In this document: piece by piece, positions 1 to 8,927 of the stretch
How the letters are laid out: every line of letters begins with the position of its first letter
Numbering within the stretch: the stretch's first letter is position 1
Assembly: GCA_002435835.1 (NCBI GenBank)
Contig: DIVM01000138.1
Span: 1 to 33,828, forward strand
Direction of reading: 5' to 3'
DNA length: 33,828 bases
Origin: Firmicutes bacterium UBA6132
Lineage (GTDB): Bacteria > Bacillota_A > Clostridia > Tissierellales > Sedimentibacteraceae
Position numbers and translations under genes: made by a program
The notes under the pieces: model-generated
The model's input: only the letters and a program-made list of their open reading frames with translations
Databases searched by the model: none
What the model was told of the DNA's origin: nothing

Positions 1-115
1 CAGGAGCAACTTTTAATTCTATTATAAGTGATTGACTGCCTTCAACTTCATTTACTGATACAAGATCAGGAAAGTCAACTAGTGATTTTGCTATATATTC
101 TACTAATTCACCCAT
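1..115 (-). CDS. khpA: KhpA (YlqC) KH-domain RNA-binding protein, 5' part only
   Basis: This is the N-terminal 38 residues of a small KH-domain protein, cut by the window edge. It begins MGELVEYIAKSLVDFPDLV and continues into a strand-like segment SQSLIIELKVAP, the usual opening of KhpA. Members of this family are about 75-80 residues and bind RNA, often with KhpB. The start at 115 is supported by an AGAGGTGAT ribosome site just upstream. It lies 11 bases after the rpsP stop, the standard Firmicute position (ffh-rpsP-khpA, normally followed by rimM and trmD), so it is probably the next gene of the ylxM-ffh-rpsP transcript. The family call rests on the N-terminus and the neighbourhood; the GxxG loop is outside the window. 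Confidence 0.85.
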   Translation of the reverse strand, partial: MGELVEYIAKSLVDFPDLVSVNEVEGSQSLIIELKVAP

Positions 116-126
116 TTCATCACCTC

Positions 127-390
127 TTATTTGTTTTCATCTCTTTTTTCATAGATACCGTTCTTTTTGAATAAAACGCTAACTGTTTCAGTTGGTTTTG
201 CTCCATCGTTTAACCATTTAATAGCACTTTCATCATTGATTTTAACTATTTTTGGTTCTACAACTGGGTTGTAATATCCGATTTCTTCTATAAAACGTCC
301 ATCTCTTGGAGAACGAGAATCAGCTACAACTATTCTGTAAAAAGGTTTCTTTTTTGAACCCATTCTTTTTAATCTTATTTTAACTGCCAT
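127..390 (-). CDS. rpsP: 30S ribosomal protein S16
   Basis: S16 is a small primary-binding protein of the 30S subunit. The 87-residue product starts [20 protein letters not shown], the invariant S16 opening, and continues with [22 protein letters not shown], which is also diagnostic. Length is normal. A strong AGGAGGTGA ribosome site precedes the ATG. It sits 68 bases downstream of ffh and directly before khpA, so it is probably cotranscribed with ylxM and ffh. The spacer between ffh and rpsP shows no convincing terminator or promoter. Confidence 0.98.
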   Translation of the reverse strand: MAVKIRLKRMGSKKKPFYRIVVADSRSPRDGRFIEEIGYYNPVVEPKIVKINDESAIKWLNDGAKPTETVSVLFKKNGIYEKRDENK

Positions 391-458
391 ATATTGTCAC
401 CTCCTTAAATTTAATTAATTTATATATGATAAAGGAAAATCCTAAATCGCTGAATTAA

Positions 459-1820
459 TTAGAACGGCATTTTAAAATTGCCTAAACCGCCTAAACCACC
501 TAATCCTTTTTTCTTGCCCATTTTACCCATTGAGCTGAATTTTTTCATCATTTTTTTCATCTCATCGTATTGCTTTAAAAGTTGATTAACTTTTTGTACT
601 GAAGTACCACTTCCTGCTGCAATTCTTTTTCTTCTTGCACCGTTTATAATATTTGGATTCATTCTTTCTTTTTTAGTCATGGACTGTATTATTGCTTCAG
701 TGTGTTTTAATTGATTTTCATCAACTTTTATATCTTTTAATTTTTTGTTTCCTGCAACACCTGGTATCATTTCAAGTAGATCTTCTAAAGGGCCCATGTT
801 TTTCATTTGTTGAAGCTGAGTTAAAAAGTCTTCAAGATTAAAGTCATTTGTTCTTAATTTTTTCTCAAGTTCAACTGCTTGTTTTTCATCGAAGGCATTT
901 TGAGCTTTTTCAATAATTGATAAAACATCACCCATACCAAGAATTCTTGAAGCCATTCTATCAGGATAAAATGGTTCTAATTGATCTAATTTTTCTCCAG
1001 TAGAAACAAATTTTATTGGCTTATCCACTACATTTCTTATGGAAAGTGCAGCACCGCCTCTTGCATCACCATCTATTTTTGTCAGTATAACACCGGAAAT
1101 CTCTAAATATTTATTAAATGTTTCTGCAACTTTTACTGCATCCTGACCAGTCATAGCATCTAATAATAGAAGTGTTTCTGTAGGTTTTACAGTTTCTTTT
1201 ATTTGAACAAGCTCATCCATGAGCTCTTCATCTATATGAAGTCGTCCTGCTGTATCTATTATTACAACATCATTGCCATGTTTTAAAGCGTATTTCATAG
1301 CTTCTTTAGCAATTGTAACCGGACTTACTTTATCACCCATTTCAAAAACAGGTACTCCAACACTTTCACCAACAACTTGTAACTGTTTTATAGCTGCAGG
1401 TCTATAAATGTCTCCTGCTACTAAAAGAGGTCTTTTTCCATCTTTTTTTAATTTTTTTGCAAGTTTTCCAGTAGCGGTAGTTTTACCAGCACCTTGAAGA
1501 CCGCACATCATAAAATATGTTATATTGTTAGGATCAAATTTAAGCTTACTTTCAGCTTCACCCATTAATTTAACAAGTTCTTCGTGAACGATTTTAACAA
1601 CTTGTTGTCCTGGAGTTAAGCTATCCATTACATCATGTCCTAAAGAACGCTCTTTAACATTATTGATAAATAACTTTACTACTTTATAATTAACATCGGC
1701 TTCAAGCAAAGACATTTTAACTTCTTTCATTGCAGCTTCGATGTCTTTTTCAGTAAGCTTCCCTTTTCCTCTTAACTTTTGTAAGGTATTTTGAAGTTTT
1801 TCAGACAAATTTTCAAACAT
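459..1820 (-). CDS. ffh: Signal recognition particle GTPase Ffh (SRP54)
   Basis: Ffh binds the 4.5S/6S SRP RNA and signal sequences of nascent membrane and secreted proteins, and docks with FtsY. The 453-residue protein has the full architecture. An N-terminal four-helix N domain occupies about residues 1-90. The GTPase G domain has GLQGAGKTT at 107-115, DTAGR at 189-193 and a TKIDG motif near 248. From about 300 to the end lies the M domain, with methionine-rich helices (KKMMKKFSSMGKMGKKKGL) and a glycine-rich tail ending NFKMPF. The start lies 6 bases after the ylxM stop, with GAAGGG as ribosome site. YlxM is thought to stimulate or accompany SRP function, so the pairing is functional as well as positional. 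Confidence 0.98.
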   Translation of the reverse strand: MFENLSEKLQNTLQKLRGKGKLTEKDIEAAMKEVKMSLLEADVNYKVVKLFINNVKERSLGHDVMDSLTPGQQVVKIVHEELVKLMGEAESKLKFDPNNITYFMMCGLQGAGKTTATGKLAKKLKKDGKRPLLVAGDIYRPAAIKQLQVVGESVGVPVFEMGDKVSPVTIAKEAMKYALKHGNDVVIIDTAGRLHIDEELMDELVQIKETVKPTETLLLLDAMTGQDAVKVAETFNKYLEISGVILTKIDGDARGGAALSIRNVVDKPIKFVSTGEKLDQLEPFYPDRMASRILGMGDVLSIIEKAQNAFDEKQAVELEKKLRTNDFNLEDFLTQLQQMKNMGPLEDLLEMIPGVAGNKKLKDIKVDENQLKHTEAIIQSMTKKERMNPNIINGARRKRIAAGSGTSVQKVNQLLKQYDEMKKMMKKFSSMGKMGKKKGLGGLGGLGNFKMPF

Positions 1821-1826
1821 GAAATT

Positions 1827-2174
1827 CTACCCTTCATTTATAATTTTATTAGCCTGCGCTTTTATTTCATTTATAGTATCAATATATATTTTATCATTTA
1901 TTTTATCTGCAAGAGATATAATATTTTCTGCTGCTTTAGAATATTTATCATATTTATAATGCAATTTTATTTTATCTTCGTATTCCATCAAGCTTTTTTC
2001 TGCTCTTTTTAAAGCATCATATACACCCTGTCTGCTGATATTTATTTCTTCAGCAATTTCAGATAAACTGTAATCCTGATTATAATATAAGTCAATTATA
2101 TTGGACTGATTGTCTTTTAACAAATCACCATAGTAATCATAAAGTATACTAAATATAAAATTTTTCTCAGTCAT
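1827..2174 (-). CDS. ylxM: YlxM/p13-like helix-turn-helix protein, SRP-associated
   Basis: This is a 115-residue sigma-70 region 4-like helix-turn-helix protein. The core YYNQDYSLSEIAEEINISRQ is the HTH, followed by GVYDALKRAEKSL. The family is encoded next to ffh in most Firmicutes; in streptococci and mycoplasmas it has been linked to SRP assembly, but it is not a proven transcription factor. The open frame extends upstream to 2240, but that extension would run through the promoter. The start at 2174 has a good site (TAGGTGG) and begins MTEKNFIFSILYDYYG, as in homologues. It is the first gene of the ylxM-ffh-rpsP-khpA transcript. Confidence 0.9.
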   Translation of the reverse strand: MTEKNFIFSILYDYYGDLLKDNQSNIIDLYYNQDYSLSEIAEEINISRQGVYDALKRAEKSLMEYEDKIKLHYKYDKYSKAAENIISLADKINDKIYIDTINEIKAQANKIINEG

Positions 2175-2211
2175 ATAACCACCTACTGTAAAGTATTTCG
2201 CTTGACAGTGA

Positions 2212-2240
2212 ATTTTATCGCAAATATGTAAGTTTGTCAA
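2212..2240 (-). promoter_or_regulatory. Sigma-A promoter of ylxM-ffh-rpsP-khpA
   Basis: On the minus strand TTGACA (2235-2240) is separated by 17 bases from TAAAAT (2212-2217). Transcription would start near 2205, about 30 bases before the ylxM ATG. The -35 hexamer is one end of a 14-bp perfect inverted repeat (see 2227-2289), so access could be controlled by a bound protein. Confidence 0.75.
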
Positions 2241-2289
2241 TACTAAATTATAAAAAAGTTTAAATTTTTTTTATTTTGACAAACTTACA
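2227..2289. repeat. 14-bp perfect inverted repeat embracing the ylxM promoter -35
   Basis: TGTAAGTTTGTCAA at 2227-2240 is repeated exactly in inverse as TTGACAAACTTACA at 2276-2289. The 35-base spacer is almost purely A/T. The left arm contains the -35 of the ylxM promoter. The right arm has no matching -10, so it is not an obvious second promoter. It could be an operator pair or a long hairpin in read-through RNA from ftsY. Confidence 0.75.
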
Positions 2290-2308
2290 ATGACATTGAA
2301 CACGTAAC

Positions 2309-2375
2309 AATGAACAATTAACAACAAAAGGAAAAAATTTTGCCCAAGGGCAAAATTTCTCATTAACTGTTCATT
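2309..2375. repeat. Imperfect intergenic inverted repeat around the ftsY terminator
   Basis: Outer arms at 2309-2321 (AATGAACAATTAA) and 2363-2375 pair at 12 of 13 positions and enclose the terminator hairpin at 2335-2358. The right side continues to about 2405 with tandem TTCATTATTCATT-like units. The same CAATGAACAATT words recur on both sides, giving the look of a small dispersed intergenic repeat rather than a unique site. No coding potential was seen. Confidence 0.55.
2335..2358 (-). terminator. Rho-independent terminator after smc-ftsY
   Basis: AAATTTTGCCC (2335-2345) and GGGCAAAATTT (2348-2358) form a perfect inverted repeat; sterically the inner pairs open to make the loop. Reading the minus strand, the stem is followed by a T-rich tract (TTTTTTCCTTTT), which is what ends transcripts coming from ftsY. 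The plus-strand flank has no T run. Confidence 0.75.
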
Positions 2376-2414
2376 ATTCATTATTCAATTTTCATTGTTC
2401 ATTGATCTTATCAT

Positions 2415-3347
2415 TTACTCAAATATAGCATTCACAAAATCCTCTGCATCAAATGGTTGGAGGTCGTCTATTTTTTCTCCAACACCAACATATTTTATAG
2501 GAATATTAAGTTCATTTATTATAGGGAATGCAATTCCACCTTTTGCTGTTCCATCTAATTTAGTTAAAATTAAACCATCAAGTTGGCAAGTTTCTGCAAA
2601 TAATTTTGCTTGGATAATTCCATTTTGTCCTGTAGTAGCATCTATAACAAGATAAACATTTATTTTTGCTTCTGGGAATTCTTTATCTAATATCTTAAAT
2701 AATTTACTTAATTCGTTCATTAAATTTTTCTTGTTATGAAGTCTTCCTGCTGTATCGCAAATTAAAATATCACTTTTACGTGCTTTAGCTGCTTGTATTG
2801 CATCAAAAATAACTGCTCCCGGGTCCGAACCATTTTCAGAGGCTATAATATCCACGTTTGCTCTTATACACCATTCTTTAAGCTGTTCAACAGCAGCAGC
2901 TCTAAATGTATCTGCTGCTGCAACTATAACTTTTTGACCTGAAGATTTTAATCTATATGCAATTTTACCAATTGATGTAGTTTTACCAACACCGTTAACA
3001 CCTACTATTAATAAAACTTGCTGTTTAGTATTATCTTCTTCAATTTCCTCATGTTTTTCAAGCATTTCTACGAGGTATTTTTTTATTAAATTTTTAATTT
3101 CTCCCGTATCATCTACTTTATTTTTCTTAACTTCTTGTTTAATATAGTCGATTATATCAAGAGTTGTTTCTACACCCATATCAGAAGTTATTAATATTTC
3201 TTCTAATTCTTCAAGAAATTCATCATCTATTTTTCTATGAGCAAAAATTATATTTTCAATCTGTTCAGTAAAGTTTTTCTTTGTTTTAGAAAGGCCTTCT
3301 TTTAATTTTGCAAAGAATCCTTTTTTTTCCTTATTTTCCTTATCCAT
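2415..3347 (-). CDS. ftsY: Signal recognition particle receptor FtsY
   Basis: FtsY is the membrane-associated GTPase that receives SRP-ribosome complexes. The 310-residue protein has a short, very charged N-terminus ([19 protein letters not shown]) with no long acidic A domain, as usual in Firmicutes. The NG domain follows: N-domain helices at about 20-100, GVNGVGKTT at 116-124, [11 protein letters not shown] near 146-156, DTAGR at 198-202, TKLDG at 262-266. It ends in the family-typical [28 protein letters not shown] site precedes the ATG. It lies 26 bases downstream of smc and is followed by a terminator, so it ends the rnc-radical SAM-smc-ftsY run. Confidence 0.98.
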   Translation of the reverse strand: MDKENKEKKGFFAKLKEGLSKTKKNFTEQIENIIFAHRKIDDEFLEELEEILITSDMGVETTLDIIDYIKQEVKKNKVDDTGEIKNLIKKYLVEMLEKHEEIEEDNTKQQVLLIVGVNGVGKTTSIGKIAYRLKSSGQKVIVAAADTFRAAAVEQLKEWCIRANVDIIASENGSDPGAVIFDAIQAAKARKSDILICDTAGRLHNKKNLMNELSKLFKILDKEFPEAKINVYLVIDATTGQNGIIQAKLFAETCQLDGLILTKLDGTAKGGIAFPIINELNIPIKYVGVGEKIDDLQPFDAEDFVNAIFE

Positions 3348-3373
3348 ATTTCCTCCAAATAAATTGCAATATA

Positions 3374-6300
3374 TTATTCAAAATCTACTTCTGATAATTT
3401 TAAAGAAACTAATTTAGTAACTCCCTTTTCTTCCATAGTAGCGCCATACATAGTGTCTGCAGCTTCCATAGTTCCTTTTCTGTGTGTTATAACAATAAAC
3501 TGAGTTTCTTTAGAAAACTCTTTTAAATATTGTGAAAATCTAAATATATTTATATCATCTAAAGCTGCTTCAATTTCATCAAGTATACAGAATGGAGTTG
3601 GCTTTGTTTTTAAAATAGCAAAAAGTAGCGCTATAGCAGTTAAAGATTTTTCTCCACCTGACAATAAAGAAATTTTACTTAATTTTTTGCCCGGAGGTTG
3701 AACGGCAATTTCTATGTTGCTATTTAAAGCATTTTCTTCATCTTCTATATAAACATCTCCTGAACCACCATTAAAGAGTTGTTTAAACACTTCATTAAAT
3801 TTAGCTCTAATTCCTGTGAACTCTTCTAAGAACTTATCTTTCATTTGTAATTCAAGTTCTTTTATTACACGCTCAAGTTGATTTTTTGCATCATTTAAAT
3901 CTTTCTTTTGTGATGTTAAAAAATCATATCTTTCTTTTACTTCTTTATATTCTTCAATAGAGTTAATATTTATATTGCCTAAATCTTTTATAGCTTTTTT
4001 GTAATTATTTAATTCAGTATACAATTTATTATAGCTTATAGAGTCATCTTTGTAGCTTAAAGCCATTGCATAATTCATTTCATAATCTTCCCAAAGTTTT
4101 GTAGAAACATCCTCTAAACGTGATCTTCCTCTTTCAATTTTAACATTCATTGAATTTTCGTCATCTAAGATTGTGGTTAAAGCTTTGTTTGTTTCATTAA
4201 TTTTATTTTGATAATCATATATTTCTTCTTGAAATTTTAATAATTTTTCTTTACTTGTTGTTGTGTCCTGTTTTAACTCTATTAATTCAGCATTTAATAT
4301 TTCTTGTTTTTCAGTAAAATCATCTATTGAATTTGATGCTTTATTTATTTCATTTTCTATTATAATTAAATTTTCTTGCTTTGTTATTTTTGACATATTA
4401 TTTCTTTTTATTTCAGAAATAATATTGTTAGCTTTTTCTTCTTTTAACATTATTTCTTGGTTTAAATTATGTAAATCATCCTTTTGTTTTGAAATAACTA
4501 AATTAAATTCATCATACTTTTCTTTATTTTTTTCATTTAAAGATGCAGTATCTTCGATAGATGCTTCTGTTAATTCTATATTTTTTCTAATTTTTAAAAT
4601 TTGATTTTGTAGGATTTCTATATTGTTTTCATTTTTTATTCTTTCATTTACTATATATTGCTTTTCTTTATTATATTTTTGTATAACTAATGATGTTTTT
4701 TCAACTTGTTCTAAAAGCATTTTCTTTTTTGAATCAGTCATATTTAATTTATTGCTGTTTTCATTTATTTCTATTTTAATATTTTCAATTTTTATATTAT
4801 TTTCTTTTATGCCTTTGTCTATTATAGAAAGTTCATTGTTTTTTTCTTTTAATTCATTAATTTGTTTTTCACTATCTTCTTTTAATTCTTCAATTTCTCT
4901 TTTTCTACCAAGAAGATTTTGATTTTGTGCAATATGACCACCTGTAACAGAACCCCCTGCATTTATAACATCTCCTTGAAGAGTAACTATTTTTAATGAA
5001 TTATTTAATTTTTTAGAAATTTTAAAACCATTATTTAAATTATCTACTACAAGTATTCTTCCTAAAAGATGCTTTATTACTTTATCAAATTTAAGATCTG
5101 TATCAACAAGTTTATCAGCAGTATTTATTACACAGGGGTCTGAAATAATTGTTTTTTCATTACTATTTAAGCTTCTTTCAGAAATCATATCAATAGGGAG
5201 AAATGTAACCCTTCCTATTTTATTTTGTTTTAAATAATTAATAATATTTCCAGCTTCTTTTTCAGTATTAACAATAACATTTTGAATTGATGAACCAAGA
5301 GCAATTTCAATAGCAGTTTCATACTGTTTTTCTGTATTAATTATATCAGCAACTGTTCCTATTATGGATTTATTTAGTTCTTCATTTTTATCTTTATTGT
5401 TCATTAATATTTTAATGCTTTTATAATAACCATCATAGTAAGCTTCCATATTGCTTAAAATATTTAATTTTGATTTTGTATGGCTTTGTTTTTCATTTAA
5501 TGATTTAATTTCAATCTCTAAATTGCTTTTTTTATTATAATTATCTTTGTTTAAAGTTATTGTTTCATTTAGAGATTCTTTTATTAAAGATAAATGTAAT
5601 TTAGTTTTTTCCTCATCTTTAATAAGTTCACTAATAATTTCTTCTTTGATTTTATTTTCTTCTTCTTCTTCTTTAATTTCTTTTGAAAGTTGTTCAATTC
5701 TTTCTTGGTCATTTTTAATAAATGATTCCATAGTGCTTTTTGAGCTGTTGTGTTTATTGATTTCTTTGTGAAGCTCAAATAATTCATTTCTTTTACTTTC
5801 AATTATTTTAACATATTTATCTATTTCACTTTTATATATTTCAATATCTTCATTTATGGACTTTGATTTTTCATTATGTGAATTTAAAATTTCTATTAAC
5901 TTCTTTTTTTCAGAGTTTATTTTATCAATAGTGTTTTGAAGTTCTAAATTTCGCTTGTCCAACTCTTCTATTTCTAAATTTACATTTTGAATATTTGATT
6001 TATATAATAGTCTTTTTTCATTATGAACATTACATAAACTTGAATAGCTTTCAAATTCTCTGTTTTTATCATTTAATATTTTTTCAAATTCAGAGCATTT
6101 TTTTTGAAGTTCTATTATTTGATTTTTTTGAAGTTTAATTGTTTCTTCTAAAGCATCCCTTTTTCTCTGTAGCTTTTCTTTTTCTTCTATGGAATGGTTT
6201 TTTTGGTTTTCTAATATTACAAGTTGCTCATCATGTTTTTCATATTCATGAACAAAATAATTAAGTTCACATTTTTTTAAATTGTTTTTTAATTCAATAT

Positions 6301-6943
6301 ATTTATTAGCAGCTTCACTTTGTGCTTTTAATGGTTCAATACGCTCGCTTAATTCATGAACTATATCCTCAACACGGTCTAAATTTTCGTTAGTTTTTTC
6401 AAGTTTTCTTAGAGCTTCTTCTTTTCTTGCTTTATATTTTACTATACCAGCAGCTTCTTCAAAAACCTGTCTTCTTGTTTCAGAATTTGGGCTTAAAATA
6501 TCTTCTACACGACCTTGTCCTATAAATGAATATCCATCCCTACCAATTCCCGTATCCATGAAAAGTTCTTTAATGTCTTTTAGTCGACATTGATGTTTAT
6601 TTATGTAATATTCACTTTCACCAGTTCTGTAAAGCTTTCTTTTTATTGCAACTTCTTTATATTCCACAGGCATTATTCCTGTTTCATTGTCAAATATTAA
6701 GTTAACTTCTGCATACCCTAAGGGCATTCTTTTCTCAGTACCTGCAAAAATAATATCATCCATTTTGCCACCACGTAGGGATTTAGCAGATTGTTCTCCT
6801 AAAACCCATTTGATTGCATCTGATATATTGCTTTTGCCGCTTCCATTTGGACCTACGACAGCAGTTATCCCTTTTTCTACTACTATTTCAGTTTTATCTG
6901 CAAATGACTTAAAACCATTTGCATATATTTTTTTTAAATACAT
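3374..6943 (-). CDS. smc: Chromosome segregation protein SMC
   Basis: SMC dimers with ScpA and ScpB form the bacterial condensin. The 1189-residue protein is full length. The N-terminal head has Walker A GPNGSGKSN at 31-39 and a Q-loop around GEQSAKSLRGG. A long coiled coil runs from about 165 to 510. The hinge at about 520-680 contains the conserved GDVINAGGSVTGG segment. A second coiled coil follows, then the C-terminal head with signature LSGGEKS at 1094-1100 and Walker B CILDEIEAALDD at about 1119-1130. The ribosome site (AGGGGG) overlaps the stop of the upstream radical SAM gene, implying translational coupling. scpA and scpB are not in this window. Confidence 0.98.
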   Translation of the reverse strand: MYLKKIYANGFKSFADKTEIVVEKGITAVVGPNGSGKSNISDAIKWVLGEQSAKSLRGGKMDDIIFAGTEKRMPLGYAEVNLIFDNETGIMPVEYKEVAIKRKLYRTGESEYYINKHQCRLKDIKELFMDTGIGRDGYSFIGQGRVEDILSPNSETRRQVFEEAAGIVKYKARKEEALRKLEKTNENLDRVEDIVHELSERIEPLKAQSEAANKYIELKNNLKKCELNYFVHEYEKHDEQLVILENQKNHSIEEKEKLQRKRDALEETIKLQKNQIIELQKKCSEFEKILNDKNREFESYSSLCNVHNEKRLLYKSNIQNVNLEIEELDKRNLELQNTIDKINSEKKKLIEILNSHNEKSKSINEDIEIYKSEIDKYVKIIESKRNELFELHKEINKHNSSKSTMESFIKNDQERIEQLSKEIKEEEEENKIKEEIISELIKDEEKTKLHLSLIKESLNETITLNKDNYNKKSNLEIEIKSLNEKQSHTKSKLNILSNMEAYYDGYYKSIKILMNNKDKNEELNKSIIGTVADIINTEKQYETAIEIALGSSIQNVIVNTEKEAGNIINYLKQNKIGRVTFLPIDMISERSLNSNEKTIISDPCVINTADKLVDTDLKFDKVIKHLLGRILVVDNLNNGFKISKKLNNSLKIVTLQGDVINAGGSVTGGHIAQNQNLLGRKREIEELKEDSEKQINELKEKNNELSIIDKGIKENNIKIENIKIEINENSNKLNMTDSKKKMLLEQVEKTSLVIQKYNKEKQYIVNERIKNENNIEILQNQILKIRKNIELTEASIEDTASLNEKNKEKYDEFNLVISKQKDDLHNLNQEIMLKEEKANNIISEIKRNNMSKITKQENLIIIENEINKASNSIDDFTEKQEILNAELIELKQDTTTSKEKLLKFQEEIYDYQNKINETNKALTTILDDENSMNVKIERGRSRLEDVSTKLWEDYEMNYAMALSYKDDSISYNKLYTELNNYKKAIKDLGNININSIEEYKEVKERYDFLTSQKKDLNDAKNQLERVIKELELQMKDKFLEEFTGIRAKFNEVFKQLFNGGSGDVYIEDEENALNSNIEIAVQPPGKKLSKISLLSGGEKSLTAIALLFAILKTKPTPFCILDEIEAALDDINIFRFSQYLKEFSKETQFIVITHRKGTMEAADTMYGATMEEKGVTKLVSLKLSEVDFE

Positions 6944-6951
6944 GCTGCCCC

Positions 6952-8052
6952 CTAATTTATTGCATCAATATAATCACTATAAATTTCGTTTTTTAAGAAG
7001 CTTCCAACTTTATCTTTTTTATTTTTATCATCTTTATTAACAACATAAAATTCTATAATATTTTCATCACTACAATTTTCAAATGAAATATCTTTAATAT
7101 CAAACATATTTTTCAACTTAATTATATTTGATTTATTTTGTCCTGCAATATTACTTATTAATTTATTGTTTGTTGATATTTTAATTAATTTATTTTGTAA
7201 ATTTTTATTTTTTAAAATATTTATAATAGCATTTAAATATATTTTTTCTTCAACTAATTGTCTAAATGCTGGATGAAAAGGACCTGCAATTACGTCTTCA
7301 GTCTCATTAATGGATTCTGTATTTTGAAGTCCAATACGAATTACATTTATATTATTTTTCATATACATGGAATAAATAAGAGCTGTTACATCAACAGCTT
7401 CTTGTAGTGATAATGGCTTATACATTCCACATTCATACATCAACTCTAATTCTGTGTCTTTAATAGTAAGTGTAGGATAAATTCTTACTATATCTGGTTT
7501 CATAGATATAGATTCTACACATGTTTGTATGTCATTTTCTTTTGTACTGCCAGGAAGACCTGGCATTATTTGATGTCCTAATGTGAAATTATATTGTTTA
7601 ATAAGTTTACTTGCATTTATAGAATGCTGTTTTGTATGGCCTCTATTTGATTTTTTTAACACTTCATCATTTAGACTTTGAATTCCAAGTTCTATAATGT
7701 CTACACCATACTTTTTTTGTAGGTTCAATATATTTTCATTTATTGCATCAGGTCTCGTTGACATTCTGATACTTTGAACCACACCCAAATCCTTATAGTG
7801 TTTTCCAACTTTCAATAATTCTTCTTGCAAATTCAAATCAATTGCCGTGAAACTTCCACCAAAAAAAGCAAGCTCAGTATAAGTATTTTCACTTATGGTT
7901 TTTCTATATTCTTCTACTATTTCTATTGCATATTGACTATTTACTTTTACTTCACCTTTACCTGTTATTTTTCTTTGATTGCAGAAAACACAGTCGTTAG
8001 GGCAGCCAACATGGGGTACAAAAATTGGTATTATTTTCATTTTACTATTCAT
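6952..8052 (-). CDS. Elp3-like radical SAM protein lacking the acetyltransferase domain
   Basis: The 366-residue protein is a radical SAM enzyme. An N-terminal CPNDCVFC gives the CX3CX2C cluster motif. FFGGSFTA, STRPD, ELGIQSLNDEVLKKSNRGHT, MPGLPGS and VRIYPTLTIKDTELE follow in the order and spelling of the Elp3 core. Elp3 proper has a wider first cysteine spacing and a C-terminal GNAT domain; here the protein ends soon after the core, so the tRNA wobble-uridine acetylation chemistry of Elp3 cannot be assumed. I start it at 8052 because AAGGA lies 7 bases upstream; this overlaps the rnc stop by 8 bases. A longer frame reaches 8067 but has no site. The place between rnc and smc is, to my knowledge, common in Clostridia, but the reaction is not established. 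Confidence 0.85.
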   Translation of the reverse strand: MNSKMKIIPIFVPHVGCPNDCVFCNQRKITGKGEVKVNSQYAIEIVEEYRKTISENTYTELAFFGGSFTAIDLNLQEELLKVGKHYKDLGVVQSIRMSTRPDAINENILNLQKKYGVDIIELGIQSLNDEVLKKSNRGHTKQHSINASKLIKQYNFTLGHQIMPGLPGSTKENDIQTCVESISMKPDIVRIYPTLTIKDTELELMYECGMYKPLSLQEAVDVTALIYSMYMKNNINVIRIGLQNTESINETEDVIAGPFHPAFRQLVEEKIYLNAIINILKNKNLQNKLIKISTNNKLISNIAGQNKSNIIKLKNMFDIKDISFENCSDENIIEFYVVNKDDKNKKDKVGSFLKNEIYSDYIDAIN

Positions 8053-8758
8053 TAATCTGTCCTTCATAAATCAATGCATTTTTAGCAGCATCCTGCTCAG
8101 CTAATTTTTTGCTTTTGCCAACTCCCGTTCCAACTGATTTTTTATTAAACATAACGCTAACATGAAACATTTTTTCATGGTCAGGTCCTTCTTCTTTAGT
8201 AACTATATAACGAATTTTACAATTTTGGCATTTGCTTTGATAATATTCTTGAAGATATGATTTATAGTCAGTGATTATTTTACCTTTAACAGCCAGTTTT
8301 ATATATTCAGTTAAATTAGCAAGTACAAATTTTTCTGCTTCTCTATATCCCCCATCTATATAAATAGCTGCTATAATGGCTTCAACAGCATCTGCAAGTA
8401 TTGATTTTCTTTCCCTTCCTCCAGAAGTTTCTTCACCTTTTCCAAGCAGCAAGAAGTTTCCAACATTTAATTTTGCTGCAACTAAACTTAATGTATCTTC
8501 ACATACTACTTGGGACCTTAATTTTGTAAGATCTCCTTCTGGATAATCAGGGTATTTATCAAATATATATCGACTCACTGTAATGCTTAAAACTGCATCA
8601 CCTAGAAACTCTAATCTTTCATTATTTACTTTTGTATAGAGCTTATCCTCGTTTGAATAAGAACTATGAGTCAGTGATTTTTCTAAAATTTCTATATTTT
8701 TAAATTTATAATTAACTATTATTTCGAACTTTTTCAATTCATCTAAATTTATTATCAT
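8045..8758 (-). CDS. rnc: Ribonuclease III
   Basis: RNase III cuts double-stranded RNA in rRNA precursors and structured mRNAs. The 237-residue product has the catalytic signature NERLEFLGDAVL at 46-57 and the second acidic cluster ADAVEAIIAAIYIDGG near 122-137, which together bind the magnesium ions. A double-stranded RNA-binding domain fills about 160-235, ending with the typical GKSKKLAEQDAAKNAL. Start is fixed by GAGGAGG just upstream. The last 8 bases overlap the radical SAM gene. Its promoter is not clear: a TATAAT stands only about 10 bases before the ribosome site, with a poor -35. A 9-bp inverted repeat (8794-8802 with 8829-8837) lies in the same leader. Confidence 0.98.
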   Translation of the reverse strand: MIINLDELKKFEIIVNYKFKNIEILEKSLTHSSYSNEDKLYTKVNNERLEFLGDAVLSITVSRYIFDKYPDYPEGDLTKLRSQVVCEDTLSLVAAKLNVGNFLLLGKGEETSGGRERKSILADAVEAIIAAIYIDGGYREAEKFVLANLTEYIKLAVKGKIITDYKSYLQEYYQSKCQNCKIRYIVTKEEGPDHEKMFHVSVMFNKKSVGTGVGKSKKLAEQDAAKNALIYEGQINE

Positions 8759-8897
8759 ATATCCTCCTCATATATTATAACTCTTTATTTAAACTATGAA
8801 ATTACAATTTAATACGTATACATGCATTATTTCATAGAAGGAATAAAAAATTATAACCATAATTTTTTAAAAATAGCTTTTGATTTTGTAAAATATA

Positions 8898-8917
8898 GGA
8901 CGCAATTACCTGCGTCC
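8898..8917 (-). terminator. Terminator after plsX-acpP
   Basis: GGACGCA (8898-8904), a 6-base loop and TGCGTCC (8911-8917) form a GC-rich 7-bp stem a few bases beyond the acpP stop. On the minus strand it is followed by TATATTTTACAAAAT, a modest U-rich tail. It separates the lipid genes from rnc, though partial read-through is plausible. The rest of the 8759-8927 gap holds only the rnc leader described under rnc. Confidence 0.7.
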
Positions 8918-8927
8918 CTAAATTTTA

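Noticed and set aside
1791..2012. Hydrophobic open frame on the plus strand opposite ylxM and the ffh start
   Set aside because: Phe/Ile-rich shadow of AT-rich minus-strand genes; no ribosome site and no family resemblance.
5584..5802. Lysine-rich frame on the minus strand inside smc
   Set aside because: It is the smc coiled-coil sequence read in another frame; the smc frame is intact and complete.
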